The translations under genes and the position numbers were made by a program. The notes beneath the pieces were generated by a model. That model was given only the letters and a program-made list of their open reading frames with translations. It was not told where the DNA came from and did not search any database. DNA of 57,294 nt from Candidatus Alcyoniella australis. GTDB lineage: Bacteria; Lernaellota; Lernaellaia; JAVCCG01; Alcyoniellaceae. Shown one piece after another: positions 43,585-51,218 of the stretch (position 1 is its first letter; each line of letters opens with the position of its first letter). The stretch lies in contig JAVCCG010000118.1 of NCBI GenBank assembly GCA_030765605.1, positions 1 to 57,294 of the forward strand. The letters are read 5' to 3'.

Positions 43585-45536
43585 GGCGCGACCCCGGGTA
43601 GCGGGCCGAGCAGCACGTAGCGTTCCCCGGATTGGATCAGCGGCAGCGGCGTTGCCAGCAGCTCGAGCCAGGCGTGGTCGGGAATCGGTTCGAACGGCGC
43701 GTTGTCGATCATCGCCGTGTAAGGCGCGTAGTCGCCGGCGACCATTGGTCCTTGCGTGGCGATCAGCGCCAGCAGTTCGCCTCCGCGCGGCAGCCGGGCG
43801 CGCTGGGACGAGCCCAGGTTGTACACGCCGCCGTCGGGCAACCTGCTTTGCAGGAAAAAGCGCGAGGGCTGGTTGAGGCGGATGTCGTCGGCCAGCACGT
43901 AGACTCGCGCTCCATCGGGGTAGAGCCGGTCGGCGGACGCGGCGATTTGTGCGCAGTCGGCCTCGAGCTGCACCAGGCTCGGATGCGCGGCCGGGGGCGT
44001 GACGAACTTGATAATCCCGCTGCCGAACATCCGCTGTCCCGCGGCGTTGAGCGCGTTGTATTGGGCCGGGGTAATCGAAGTGAGCACGATCCAACCCGCG
44101 CTGAGCAGCACCAGCCCCGCGCCGATGGAGGCACGCGAGCGCTGAGTTGCCAGCGCGGACCACGCGGCCGCGGCCAGTAACGCGCCGGGCAGGGCGGCCA
44201 CCAGATAGGGCTGCTCCTTCTTGCCGATCAGGCTCAGCAGCAGCATCGGCACGATCAGCCACAGCGCGGCCAACCAGCGCGACGGGCTACGGCGGGCAAA
44301 GAGCAGCACCAGCCCGATCAGCGCGGCGATGGCAATCATCGGCCCGGCGACGTTGGTCAGTAGGGTGTAGGGGTAGAACCCCAGGGCGGCCAGCGGGCGT
44401 TGCGCGATGCTGATGAAGTGCGCGCCGCCCACATCGGTAGCCTCCTGCAGGTAGTAGGGGTTGGCGAAAGTGTGCGCGGCGAACCAGGCCGCCAGCCCCA
44501 GGCAGGCCAGTAACAGTGGAAACGCGTGCGCGAGCTGCCGCAACGCGCGCCAGCGCTGTCCGGGTTCCTGTCCCAGCGCTCGAAATCCGGCGGCAGTGCC
44601 CGAGAGCAGAACCCAGGCCGTGGGTCCGGCGATTCCGAGCAGGAACAGTACCCAGTGGGTGTTCTCCTGCAGCGAGTAACGCGCCAGCAGCACCAGCGAT
44701 GCGGCGGGCAGCAGCCAGACCGGTCGGGTCAGCCGTTCGCTACGCACCAGGCACCAGGCAAACCAGGTCGCCAAGGCCAGGTTCAGCGTGTGATCGTCGT
44801 AGACCCGGGTGAAGGCGATCACGCCCGGACTCAGTGCGCCGAGCAGTCCCGCGACCACGGCGCTGCGGCGGTCGAAAAGCTCGGCGGCCAGGGCGTAGAG
44901 CCCCAATCCGAACAACAGTAGGTAGCAAAGCGGCGTGAGGTTCAGCGCCCAGCGCACAGGCCCGAAGATCCGCAGCCACAGCCAGCTGGGCAGGTGATAC
45001 AGCGCCGGGTTGCTGTGCACCAGATCGTTGCCCTCCAGGGCCAGGGCGCGACTCAGGCCGTCGGCGTAGTTGTCGTGGGAGTAGAAGCTGATCGGATGCC
45101 CGGACGTTCTGCTGTAAAACAACTGTCCGGCGATCACCAAGCCGAGCACGGCGATCAGCAGCATCGGCCACGCCAGGTCGCGCAGGGCGTTGACGCTGCG
45201 GCTGCGTATCAGTCTGATCCTCGATTGCTCGGCGCGGCAGCACTCTACGTTCGGCCCGTGCAGCACCACCTGGTCGAGGGTTATGTCCGCGCGCCGTGCA
45301 CGGGCCAGGGTGTCCAGGTCCAGCTGCGCCGAGCTGATCCGGGTGCGGCTCAGGCGCGCGCTCTCCAGCTCGACCTTGTCCAGCCACTCGCCGCGCAGCT
45401 TGGCCAGGGTCAGGTCGGCGTCGGACAGGTCGCGGTCGGGCGGGGCGTGGTCGATCGACCGCCCAACGAGGTCCGCGCCGCGCAAGCGTTCGATGGCGCG
45501 CGGCCTTGCCGTTGGTTGATTATTAGGATCTTTCAT
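43581..45536 (-). CDS. Pentapeptide-repeat domain fused to a GT-C membrane protein (operon gene 1)
   Basis: 651 residues. Residues about 15-110 carry degenerate pentapeptide repeats (LRGADLVGRSIDHAP, LSDADLTLAKL, VELESARLSRTRISSAQLDL). A membrane segment (about 121-141) leads to [20 protein letters not shown] and about 10 more segments. A C-terminal soluble domain (about 500-651) follows. It is paralogous to gene 3 of the operon but gains the repeat domain. A short hairpin terminator separates it from the upstream cytochrome gene, so the operon starts here. I know of no characterised protein with this architecture. Confidence 0.77.
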   Translation of the reverse strand: MKDPNNQPTARPRAIERLRGADLVGRSIDHAPPDRDLSDADLTLAKLRGEWLDKVELESARLSRTRISSAQLDLDTLARARRADITLDQVVLHGPNVECCRAEQSRIRLIRSRSVNALRDLAWPMLLIAVLGLVIAGQLFYSRTSGHPISFYSHDNYADGLSRALALEGNDLVHSNPALYHLPSWLWLRIFGPVRWALNLTPLCYLLLFGLGLYALAAELFDRRSAVVAGLLGALSPGVIAFTRVYDDHTLNLALATWFAWCLVRSERLTRPVWLLPAASLVLLARYSLQENTHWVLFLLGIAGPTAWVLLSGTAAGFRALGQEPGQRWRALRQLAHAFPLLLACLGLAAWFAAHTFANPYYLQEATDVGGAHFISIAQRPLAALGFYPYTLLTNVAGPMIAIAALIGLVLLFARRSPSRWLAALWLIVPMLLLSLIGKKEQPYLVAALPGALLAAAAWSALATQRSRASIGAGLVLLSAGWIVLTSITPAQYNALNAAGQRMFGSGIIKFVTPPAAHPSLVQLEADCAQIAASADRLYPDGARVYVLADDIRLNQPSRFFLQSRLPDGGVYNLGSSQRARLPRGGELLALIATQGPMVAGDYAPYTAMIDNAPFEPIPDHAWLELLATPLPLIQSGERYVLLGPLPGVAP

Positions 45537-45572
45537 TGAGCAGACATGCTAGCGGATCATTAGTCTTTACGA

Positions 45573-45602
45573 AAACAGGCCGCCCACAAGGGCAGCCTGT
45601 TT
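45573..45602 (-). terminator. Hairpin terminator after the PpcA-like cytochrome
   Basis: AAACAGGC (45573-45580) pairs with GCCTGTTT (45595-45602), and inside GCCC pairs with GGGC around ACAA. On the minus strand it lies about 24 bases after the cytochrome stop and is followed by TTTTCG. The U run is short. It can work on both strands. Confidence 0.6.
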
Positions 45603-45625
45603 GATTTCTTGTTTGGCTCAGCCGA

Positions 45626-45979
45626 TCAGGGAGTATGGCACTTGGGGCAGTTGCCCGGGAACGTCGGACCCTTGTTATCGGCGGTGTGGCATTTCTTGCC
45701 GCAGAAGGAGTGCATCACGTCTTTGTTCTTGTGGCCGCCGCCGTTGGCTGCGTCGGTGTTGTCGTGGCAGCCGAAGCAGGCCGTGGGAGCCGCCGGGTTC
45801 TCGTGGTGGCAGATGCCGCAGTCGTTGGCCGCGTCGGCGTGCATCTTGTGATTGAACGGAACCGCTTTGGCGCCGCCGGCGATGTGATCGATGGTGATCA
45901 TGTCGGCCACGGCGTAGACGGTCATCGCCAAGCCAAGAACTGCAATCAGGATAATTAACGTGGAAACAGTCCGCTTCAC
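45626..45979 (-). CDS. Small periplasmic multihaem cytochrome c, c7/class III (PpcA-like)
   Basis: 117 residues with a signal peptide (cut near residue 24, VYA|VAD). Haem motifs: CGICHH, CFGCHD and CPKCH are normal CX2CH; a fourth, CGKKCH, is CX3CH. The order and spacing, with FNHKMH before the first haem, resemble the triheme PpcA family of Geobacter with one added site, or class III tetraheme c3. Such proteins shuttle electrons in the periplasm. A GTG start follows GGAGG five bases upstream. It is transcribed with the undecaheme/b561 protein 124 bases upstream. Confidence 0.87.
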   Translation of the reverse strand: MKRTVSTLIILIAVLGLAMTVYAVADMITIDHIAGGAKAVPFNHKMHADAANDCGICHHENPAAPTACFGCHDNTDAANGGGHKNKDVMHSFCGKKCHTADNKGPTFPGNCPKCHTP

Positions 45980-46103
45980 AGCAGCCTCCTTGTTTACTAG
46001 TCGGGTGGATTCTAGCCCAACCCGCGGGCCCGATCAAGGGTTTTCAATAGGCGCGCCTACGATCTTACGGAGCAACCGGGCGTGATATCAACAAGATCCG
46101 GCC

Positions 46104-48137
46104 TTAGCGTCGAGCGCGGCGGATCTGCTCCATTTCCAGCGCGTGTTCCTCCTCCATGATCTCTTCGGGCACGTTGCCCGACAGCCAGTGCATGGCCATC
46201 GGCGAGACCTCGGGGTTGATGATCACCGAGTAGAAGTGCCAGACGATGATCGCCAGCGTGGCCAGGATCGCCTCCATGTAGTGCACGATGTTGGCCACGC
46301 TCAGGCCCCACAGCGGCATCAGCTTGAGCATCGGCTCCTCGAACCAGAGGATAGCGCCGGTGGCGATCATCACCGCCGTGCCCCAGAGCATCGCCAGGTA
46401 CTCGGCCTTCTCGATGTAGCTGAAGCGCCGGAACTTGGGCTTTTTCTTCTTGATGCCGAGGTTAAACAGCACCAGGTTGATCATGTCCAGCGCATCCCAG
46501 TAGCGCGGGATCATGTCGATGAAGTAGCGCCTACCGCGCTTGACGCCGATGAGCCAACCCACGTGCACCACGCCCCAGAGGATAAAGATCACCGCGGCCG
46601 CGCGGTGGGTGATCGCGCGGAAGGTCTCCCACGATTCGCCGTCAATGCCCGGGATCTTCCAGTTGAAGCTCAGGGCGAAGCCGCTGATCACCAGGGTGGT
46701 GAACGAGGTGAACAGCACCACGTGCATTACGCGCTCGAACTTATCCAGCCGCATCACGCCGCCGGCCGCACGCCACTTGGCGTAGTGGTGCTTGAGTTTG
46801 GCGACCCAGTCGATCAGGTTGTGCACCAGCATGAAGCCGATGGTCAGCGGGATCAGCAGCAGGTAGGTCAGCCGCACCCAGTATTTGACCGTGTGCGCGG
46901 TGTCGGCCTCGGCGGTCAGCTCGCTGTAGTCGCCGTGGAACGAGTCCTGGACGAACCCCGCTCCGATGTTCGGGTGGCAGCGCTCGCAGGTCGCAACCAG
47001 GTTGTCGGGGTGGATCGAGCTTAGCTCGTCGTCCTGTACGCGGATCTCGTGGGTGCCGTGGCAGGAGACGCAGGCGGCCACCGAGGTGTCGCCCTCGAGA
47101 TAGGCCTTGCCGTGGAATCCGCCGTAGAACGAGGCGCCGACGTTTTCCGACATGCAGAAGCGCTGGGTGAGTGCGCGGTTGTCGTGGCAGCCCAGGCAGG
47201 TCGCCGCGGAGTTGAGAAAGCTGTTCGGGCTTTGCTCGTCGTCCGTGGACCGCACGTTGTGGCTGTCGTGGCAGAACACGCACGAGGGGACCTCGATTGC
47301 ACCGCGGGCCAGGGCTTGGCCGTGGACCGAGCCGTCGTATTGCTCGGACTGCGAATGGCAGCCGCCGCAGGTGGCCGAGATGTTGCCCGCGTAGACCATC
47401 GAGGCCGGCTCGTTCTTGGGCAGGATTAGATGGCTGCCGTGACAGTCGGTGCAGGTCGGCGCCTCCTCGCGCCCCGCGGCCAGCGCCTGTCCGTGGACCC
47501 CCTCGAGGTAGCCGTCGATGTGTTCGCGGTGGCCCGGATGCTCGGCGATAAACTGCTCGTCGCCGTGACAGCGCAGGCACGCCGCAGCCACGTTGCGCCG
47601 CGCAGTCGGGCTGTTCTGTGCGGAGCCGGGCACGATCGAGTGCGCTCCGTGGCAGTCGGCGCAGGTCGGTGCGCCCAGATCGCCGCGGGCCAGGGCACGG
47701 CCGTGGGCTCCCTTGGCGTTGTGCTCGACAGCCGTCGGGTGGCAGGTCGAGCAGTCGGCCGCTTTAAGCTGCACCGGGTGCAGCGGGGTTCTTGCGTCGG
47801 TGTGGCACATCACGCAGCTGATGCCCATCTGACCGTGAATGCTCTGGCTCAGGGCCGCGCCATCCACGGCAAAGGTCGCGCCGTGCAGATCGGGATGCCC
47901 TTTGAAATCGGGCTTTAATCCATCGGGCACGGCCAGGGCCATGCCTGCCTCCACCGCGTCCTCGCCCCAGGCCCCGACCATATCGGCGATGTGGCAGCCC
48001 AGGCATTCATCGTCGCTCGGCGGAGCCGCAGGTGGTGTGGAGTCGTCCTGCTGGGCGAAAACTGCTGCGGGCACGAGCAGTATAAGCGCTAGTAAAATCA
48101 GCAGATGCAGCCGCAACGATCGATGGATACGCTCCAT
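46104..48137 (-). CDS. Undecaheme cytochrome c / cytochrome b561 fusion (CbcL-like quinol oxidoreductase)
   Basis: 677 residues. Signal peptide about 1-28. Residues about 40-405 contain eleven CXXCH motifs (for example CLGCH, CVMCH, CSTCH, CADCH, CTDCH, CGGCH, CERCH). The C-terminal 260 residues form about five membrane helices with conserved His for two b-haems, as in b561-type quinol oxidases (LLIPLTIGFMLVHN, FRAITHRAAAVIFILWGVVH, VIATLAIIVWHFYS-type segments). The layout matches CbcL-like proteins that take electrons from the quinone pool to periplasmic cytochromes. The frame is open to 48212, but ATG 48137 has GAGGA five bases upstream and a signal peptide behind it. Confidence 0.87.
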   Translation of the reverse strand: MERIHRSLRLHLLILLALILLVPAAVFAQQDDSTPPAAPPSDDECLGCHIADMVGAWGEDAVEAGMALAVPDGLKPDFKGHPDLHGATFAVDGAALSQSIHGQMGISCVMCHTDARTPLHPVQLKAADCSTCHPTAVEHNAKGAHGRALARGDLGAPTCADCHGAHSIVPGSAQNSPTARRNVAAACLRCHGDEQFIAEHPGHREHIDGYLEGVHGQALAAGREEAPTCTDCHGSHLILPKNEPASMVYAGNISATCGGCHSQSEQYDGSVHGQALARGAIEVPSCVFCHDSHNVRSTDDEQSPNSFLNSAATCLGCHDNRALTQRFCMSENVGASFYGGFHGKAYLEGDTSVAACVSCHGTHEIRVQDDELSSIHPDNLVATCERCHPNIGAGFVQDSFHGDYSELTAEADTAHTVKYWVRLTYLLLIPLTIGFMLVHNLIDWVAKLKHHYAKWRAAGGVMRLDKFERVMHVVLFTSFTTLVISGFALSFNWKIPGIDGESWETFRAITHRAAAVIFILWGVVHVGWLIGVKRGRRYFIDMIPRYWDALDMINLVLFNLGIKKKKPKFRRFSYIEKAEYLAMLWGTAVMIATGAILWFEEPMLKLMPLWGLSVANIVHYMEAILATLAIIVWHFYSVIINPEVSPMAMHWLSGNVPEEIMEEEHALEMEQIRRARR

Positions 48138-48192
48138 TTTCGTCCTCAGCAGATAATCGAATGTTGTGATGAATCCGGCGTAATTAGACCGG

Positions 48193-48222
48193 TTTCTAGC
48201 ACGCGGCGTCAAGTCTTGTCAA
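48193..48222 (-). promoter_or_regulatory. Sigma-70 promoter for the undecaheme cytochrome unit
   Basis: Minus strand: TTGACA (48217-48222), an 18-base spacer, and TAGAAA (48193-48198). The transcript leader would be about 50 bases. One arm of the perfect dyad lies in its spacer. Confidence 0.65.
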
Positions 48223-48245
48223 TTTATCCGCTACGGACTTGACGC
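48206..48245. promoter_or_regulatory. Perfect 10-bp inverted repeat spanning two divergent promoters
   Basis: GCGTCAAGTC (48206-48215) and GACTTGACGC (48236-48245) are exact inverse complements with a 20-base gap; arm centres are 30 bp apart, near three turns of B-DNA. The left arm lies in the spacer of the minus-strand promoter and the right arm overlaps the -35 of the plus-strand promoter. This arrangement fits an operator bound by a dimer or looping pair that controls both genes. Confidence 0.6.
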
Positions 48246-48266
48246 TACGATAACAGGCTCTATGAT
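48239..48266 (+). promoter_or_regulatory. Sigma-70 promoter for the methyltransferase-ferredoxin gene
   Basis: TTGACG (48239-48244), a 16-base spacer and TATGAT (48261-48266), each five of six matches. The transcript would begin about 30 bases before the ATG at 48303. The -35 overlaps the right arm of the dyad. Confidence 0.65.
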
Positions 48267-48302
48267 CGGCTGAGCGCCACGAAATCCGGACAAACTATCT
48301 CC

Positions 48303-49799
48303 ATGAATCAGCCAGAACCCCTGCGACAAACGCCGGAGCAACTCAGGGCCGAGGTGCGCTTCCGCAGCTTTCACAGCAAGCTGTACGACGAGGTGCAGCA
48401 ATACATGCAGATGGTGCTCAAGCACCGCGTGGACGAGCTGCGGCGGCTGATGGCGCGCGGCTTCGAGCTCAGCCCGTTTCTCGAGATCGGGGCCGAGACC
48501 GGCGCCAACTCGCTGGCGTTGGTCAACGGCTGCGCGGCAAACGGCTTCGCACTGGACGTCAGCCTGCAAGCCCTGGTCAGCATGGAGGGCTACGCCCGGC
48601 GGATGGGGCTCCAACGGCTGCCCGAACGGATCTGCGCTGACGCGCGCAACCTGCCGTTGGTCAACCGCTCGATGCGTTTCGAGCTGTGCTGGGGAACGCT
48701 GCATCACTTCGACGATCCCGGCCCGGCCTCGCGCGAGTTGCGGCGGGTGATCCGGCCCGACGGCGCGTTGCTGTTCGACGGCGAGCCGGTGCGAAGGCTG
48801 CTGAGCCTGCACCTGTGGCGCACCTGCGACCCGCAGCAGATGGGTCGGCGCGACAGGCTGCTGCTGGGAATGGGGCTGCTGCCCTGGTTGGCCGACATCG
48901 CCGGGATCGAGCCGCTGTGCGCCGGAGCATTGGAGAACAAGTTTCCGATCGACGTCTACAAGCGCGGGCTGTCGGCCTTCGAGCGCATTGAGTACGGCTA
49001 CCGGCCGCTGGTCGCCGGCGACCGCCCCAGCCACGGGCCACTAGCCTCCGCGTTGTTCAGGCTGCTGCCGCCGCTGTTGGCCGACCGGCTGCCGACCTAC
49101 CTGTTCGGCGGCACGATGCACGGCATCGCCCGACCATCGGACGAGAGCCCGGCGGTGCCGATCATGACCAACGGTATGCCCGGAGTGTCCGGCGGCGGCG
49201 ACCTGATCGTGCTCAAGCGCGTGGGGCAGGACCGACTGCGTCTGGCCTTTGAGCACCCGCTGGATCCAAATAACGGCCTGGGGCTCAGCGTGGAGGGTGC
49301 GGAAGTGCGGCCGCGCATCAGCGGCCGTCTGGTCGAGCTGGACCTGCCGCGCACTGCGGTCCGGGCCGCCCAGATGCGGATGCGGATCGATCTGAGCAAC
49401 GGCGCGCGGCTTAAGGCCCTGGCCCTGGACGGCGGTCAAGATCAGCCGCTGGTGATCCCCGCCGCGCCTCCGCCCGAGGCCGGTGGCCCGTTGGCCTGTC
49501 CGGCCTGCCTGGTAATTGGCGAGGGCTGCGCTCCAGAGTTGTGCGGACGGCCGTGTCTGGCGGCCTGTGCACGGGGCGCGTTGAGCGTTGAGCACGGCCG
49601 GGCAAAGGTCGATTTCGACCGCTGCACGCGCTGTATGGATTGCGCCCGCGCCTGTCCTTTTGGCGCGGTGGACCGCCAGCCGCTGTCCGCGGATCTTGAG
49701 TGCTCCAACTGCGGCGAACGCTACCCGGTGGTCGACGGAGTTAAGGTGCTGCTCGAGCCCCACGTGCGGCAGGCGCTCTACCCGCAGATCGGCGAGTAA
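48303..49799 (+). CDS. SAM methyltransferase fused to a 2[4Fe-4S]-type ferredoxin and a Trm112-like zinc ribbon
   Basis: 498 residues. Residues about 50-165 form a class I methyltransferase: FLEIGAETGANSLALVNGCA (glycine motif I), CADARNLPLVNRSMRFELCW and a LRRVIRPDGALLFDGEP motif post II. The middle (about 170-395) is a large substrate-specific part. Residues about 398-470 are cysteine-rich with one canonical [4Fe-4S] site CTRCMDCARACP and a degenerate partner (CAPELCGRPCLAAC). The end has CSNCGERYPVVDGVKVLL, typical of Trm112-type zinc ribbons. The three modules together are unusual. It is divergent from the cytochrome gene and shares its dyad. Substrate unknown. Confidence 0.8.
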   Translation: MNQPEPLRQTPEQLRAEVRFRSFHSKLYDEVQQYMQMVLKHRVDELRRLMARGFELSPFLEIGAETGANSLALVNGCAANGFALDVSLQALVSMEGYARRMGLQRLPERICADARNLPLVNRSMRFELCWGTLHHFDDPGPASRELRRVIRPDGALLFDGEPVRRLLSLHLWRTCDPQQMGRRDRLLLGMGLLPWLADIAGIEPLCAGALENKFPIDVYKRGLSAFERIEYGYRPLVAGDRPSHGPLASALFRLLPPLLADRLPTYLFGGTMHGIARPSDESPAVPIMTNGMPGVSGGGDLIVLKRVGQDRLRLAFEHPLDPNNGLGLSVEGAEVRPRISGRLVELDLPRTAVRAAQMRMRIDLSNGARLKALALDGGQDQPLVIPAAPPPEAGGPLACPACLVIGEGCAPELCGRPCLAACARGALSVEHGRAKVDFDRCTRCMDCARACPFGAVDRQPLSADLECSNCGERYPVVDGVKVLLEPHVRQALYPQIGE

Positions 49800-49828
49800 C
49801 AGAACCACCGGACAACCCGACCCACCTT

Positions 49829-49845
49829 GGCACCTTTTAAGTGCC
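49829..49845 (+). other. Weak hairpin after the methyltransferase-ferredoxin gene
   Basis: GGCAC (49829-49833) pairs with GTGCC (49841-49845) around CTTTTAA. About 30 bases after the stop; no U run follows. The rest of the 225-base gap to 50024 has no recognisable gene; AT-rich palindromes around 49870-49925 (for example GTTAAC) are the only structure. Confidence 0.3.
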
Positions 49846-50007
49846 CGTAAAACACGCGAGCGGAACATCATAATTGTTCAATGATGCTCTCCGCGGTGCG
49901 GGATTGGTCAATGTTAACAATAATCGCAGTGCGCGAGTTTTGCCGTAGCTCCAAGCTGCCGCGGGGTGGGTCGTTGGATTAAGACCAGCGAACTATGCGT
50001 GTTTTGC

Positions 50008-50024
50008 GGCGGCTCGAAGCCGCC
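50008..50024 (-). terminator. Perfect hairpin at the end of the lipoprotein gene
   Basis: GGCGGCT (50008-50014) pairs with AGCCGCC (50018-50024) around CGA (TCG on the minus strand). It begins right at the stop codon of the 50025 gene on the minus strand. No U run follows, so it may act as a 3' RNA stabiliser or attenuator rather than a Rho-independent terminator. Confidence 0.45.
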
Positions 50025-50567
50025 TCACTCGCGTTCGAGCAAATGGATCGGGGGATCTCCGTTGACCACGTCTTCGCCCATCTCCAGGGCCGAGAGCTTG
50101 ACCTGCACCGGCCCGTCGCCCTCGTGGTCGGGGAACGAGACGAACGCGACGTAGATCCGGTGCGCGCCGTAGTGCACGCCCTCCACGCTGTAGACGTCTC
50201 TGAGGGTCAGCTCGTCCTGGGCGCCGGTTGGCAGGTCGAAGAGCCGCACCAGATAGCCGACCTTGTCGCGGATCGGCAGGGTCGCCGCCTCGTCGATGTC
50301 CAACTCGCGCAGGGTCTTGCGGTCCGGCGGCTCCTGGGAAACGTAGAGCGCCAACCGACCCGAGCCGCTGGAGTACTCAACGGACATGGCCAGGGTTAAA
50401 AAGCTCGGGCTGTCATCGAGCGGGTCGACGCCGAAAATTGCGAAACGCTCGAGCTGGTAGACCGGCAGGCCGTCGAACTCGTCGGTCATGTCGTAGGCGT
50501 CGCAGCCGACGAGCAGCGTCAGCGCCAGGATCAGCGCCGTGGACAAGGGCAAGCTAACGCGGTTCAT
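50025..50567 (-). CDS. Putative lipoprotein of unknown function
   Basis: 180 residues. Lipobox LLVGC at about residues 19-23. The mature protein (DAYDMTDEFDGLPVYQLERF...) looks like a beta sandwich with acidic loops. No family recognised. The start ATG 50567 has AGGAG five bases upstream; the longer frame starts at a GTG two codons earlier. It overlaps the end of the outer-membrane protein gene by 14 bases, so the two form a pair, and a periplasmic/outer-membrane complex is plausible. Confidence 0.65.
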   Translation of the reverse strand: MNRVSLPLSTALILALTLLVGCDAYDMTDEFDGLPVYQLERFAIFGVDPLDDSPSFLTLAMSVEYSSGSGRLALYVSQEPPDRKTLRELDIDEAATLPIRDKVGYLVRLFDLPTGAQDELTLRDVYSVEGVHYGAHRIYVAFVSFPDHEGDGPVQVKLSALEMGEDVVNGDPPIHLLERE

Positions 50568-51195
50568 CGTCACTCCTGCGCTGTTGCTTGATTGGCATCA
50601 GCACCTGCAGCTGCAGGGCCAGGCTGACTCCGCCCAGCTGCTTGAGCACGTAGAAATCCTCGGTGGGGATGTGATCGTAGGACAGCAGCAGGCCCGGACA
50701 GATCAGCAGCGGCCCGGCGTCGATCTCGAACGCCGCGCCGACCCGCGGCGAGAACCCGGTGCTGAACGATTTGCGCTCGTAGTCGATCAGCTCGTCGCGC
50801 ACGTGCAGCCGCGACTCGACGAACGATACGGCGAAGGCCAGGTCGATCTTCATCACCCACGGCTCGAGCACGTAGCCCAGGGAGGCTGAGCCGCCGTAGA
50901 CGTCGATCAGGCCCGCGTGGTCGCCATCGGAGCTCGACGCGCGTCGGCCGACGAATTCCAGCCGGGTTTCGATCATCGGCGAGGGCATGTAGATCAGGCC
51001 GCCGCCGCACAGCAGCGGCGTGCCGCTGGTCACGTTGTCGAAGTCCGGGTCGATGGCCAGCGAGGCGCCGAGGTGCCCCACCGCGCCGATTATGTGCTGG
51101 GCGTTGCGGTCGCGCAGCGAGCGGTGGGCTGCGGCGGGCTGGACCAGCACTAGAGTCAGCAGGATTCCGATCAGTACGCAGAGATTTTTGTACAT
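50554..51195 (-). CDS. Predicted outer-membrane beta-barrel protein
   Basis: 213 residues. Signal peptide about 1-24 (PAAA|HRS). The remainder has alternating hydrophobic/polar strands with Gly-Gly turns (GGGLIYMPSPMIETRLEFVG, SASLGYVLEPWVMKIDLAFA, GFSPRVGAAFEIDAGPLLIC) typical of small 8-10-strand barrels such as OmpW/OmpA-barrel proteins. Two cysteines in the mature part could form a disulfide. The last residues are basic (KQQRRSDDEPR), not an aromatic BAM signal, so barrel status is inference. ATG 51195; the TTG before it is less likely. Confidence 0.6.
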   Translation of the reverse strand: MYKNLCVLIGILLTLVLVQPAAAHRSLRDRNAQHIIGAVGHLGASLAIDPDFDNVTSGTPLLCGGGLIYMPSPMIETRLEFVGRRASSSDGDHAGLIDVYGGSASLGYVLEPWVMKIDLAFAVSFVESRLHVRDELIDYERKSFSTGFSPRVGAAFEIDAGPLLICPGLLLSYDHIPTEDFYVLKQLGGVSLALQLQVLMPIKQQRRSDDEPR

Positions 51196-51218
51196 CAATT
51201 TATTCTAACCGATCTTAG

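Noticed and set aside
42697-44262. Long 521-residue start for the pentapeptide/TPR protein
   Set aside because: The upstream part is shadow of the neighbouring GT-C gene; the ATG at 43584 begins the recognisable repeat domain and overlaps the previous stop in the usual way.
49860-49930. AT-rich inverted repeats as an insertion-sequence end or attachment site
   Set aside because: Short imperfect palindromes only; no transposase, integrase or direct repeats nearby.
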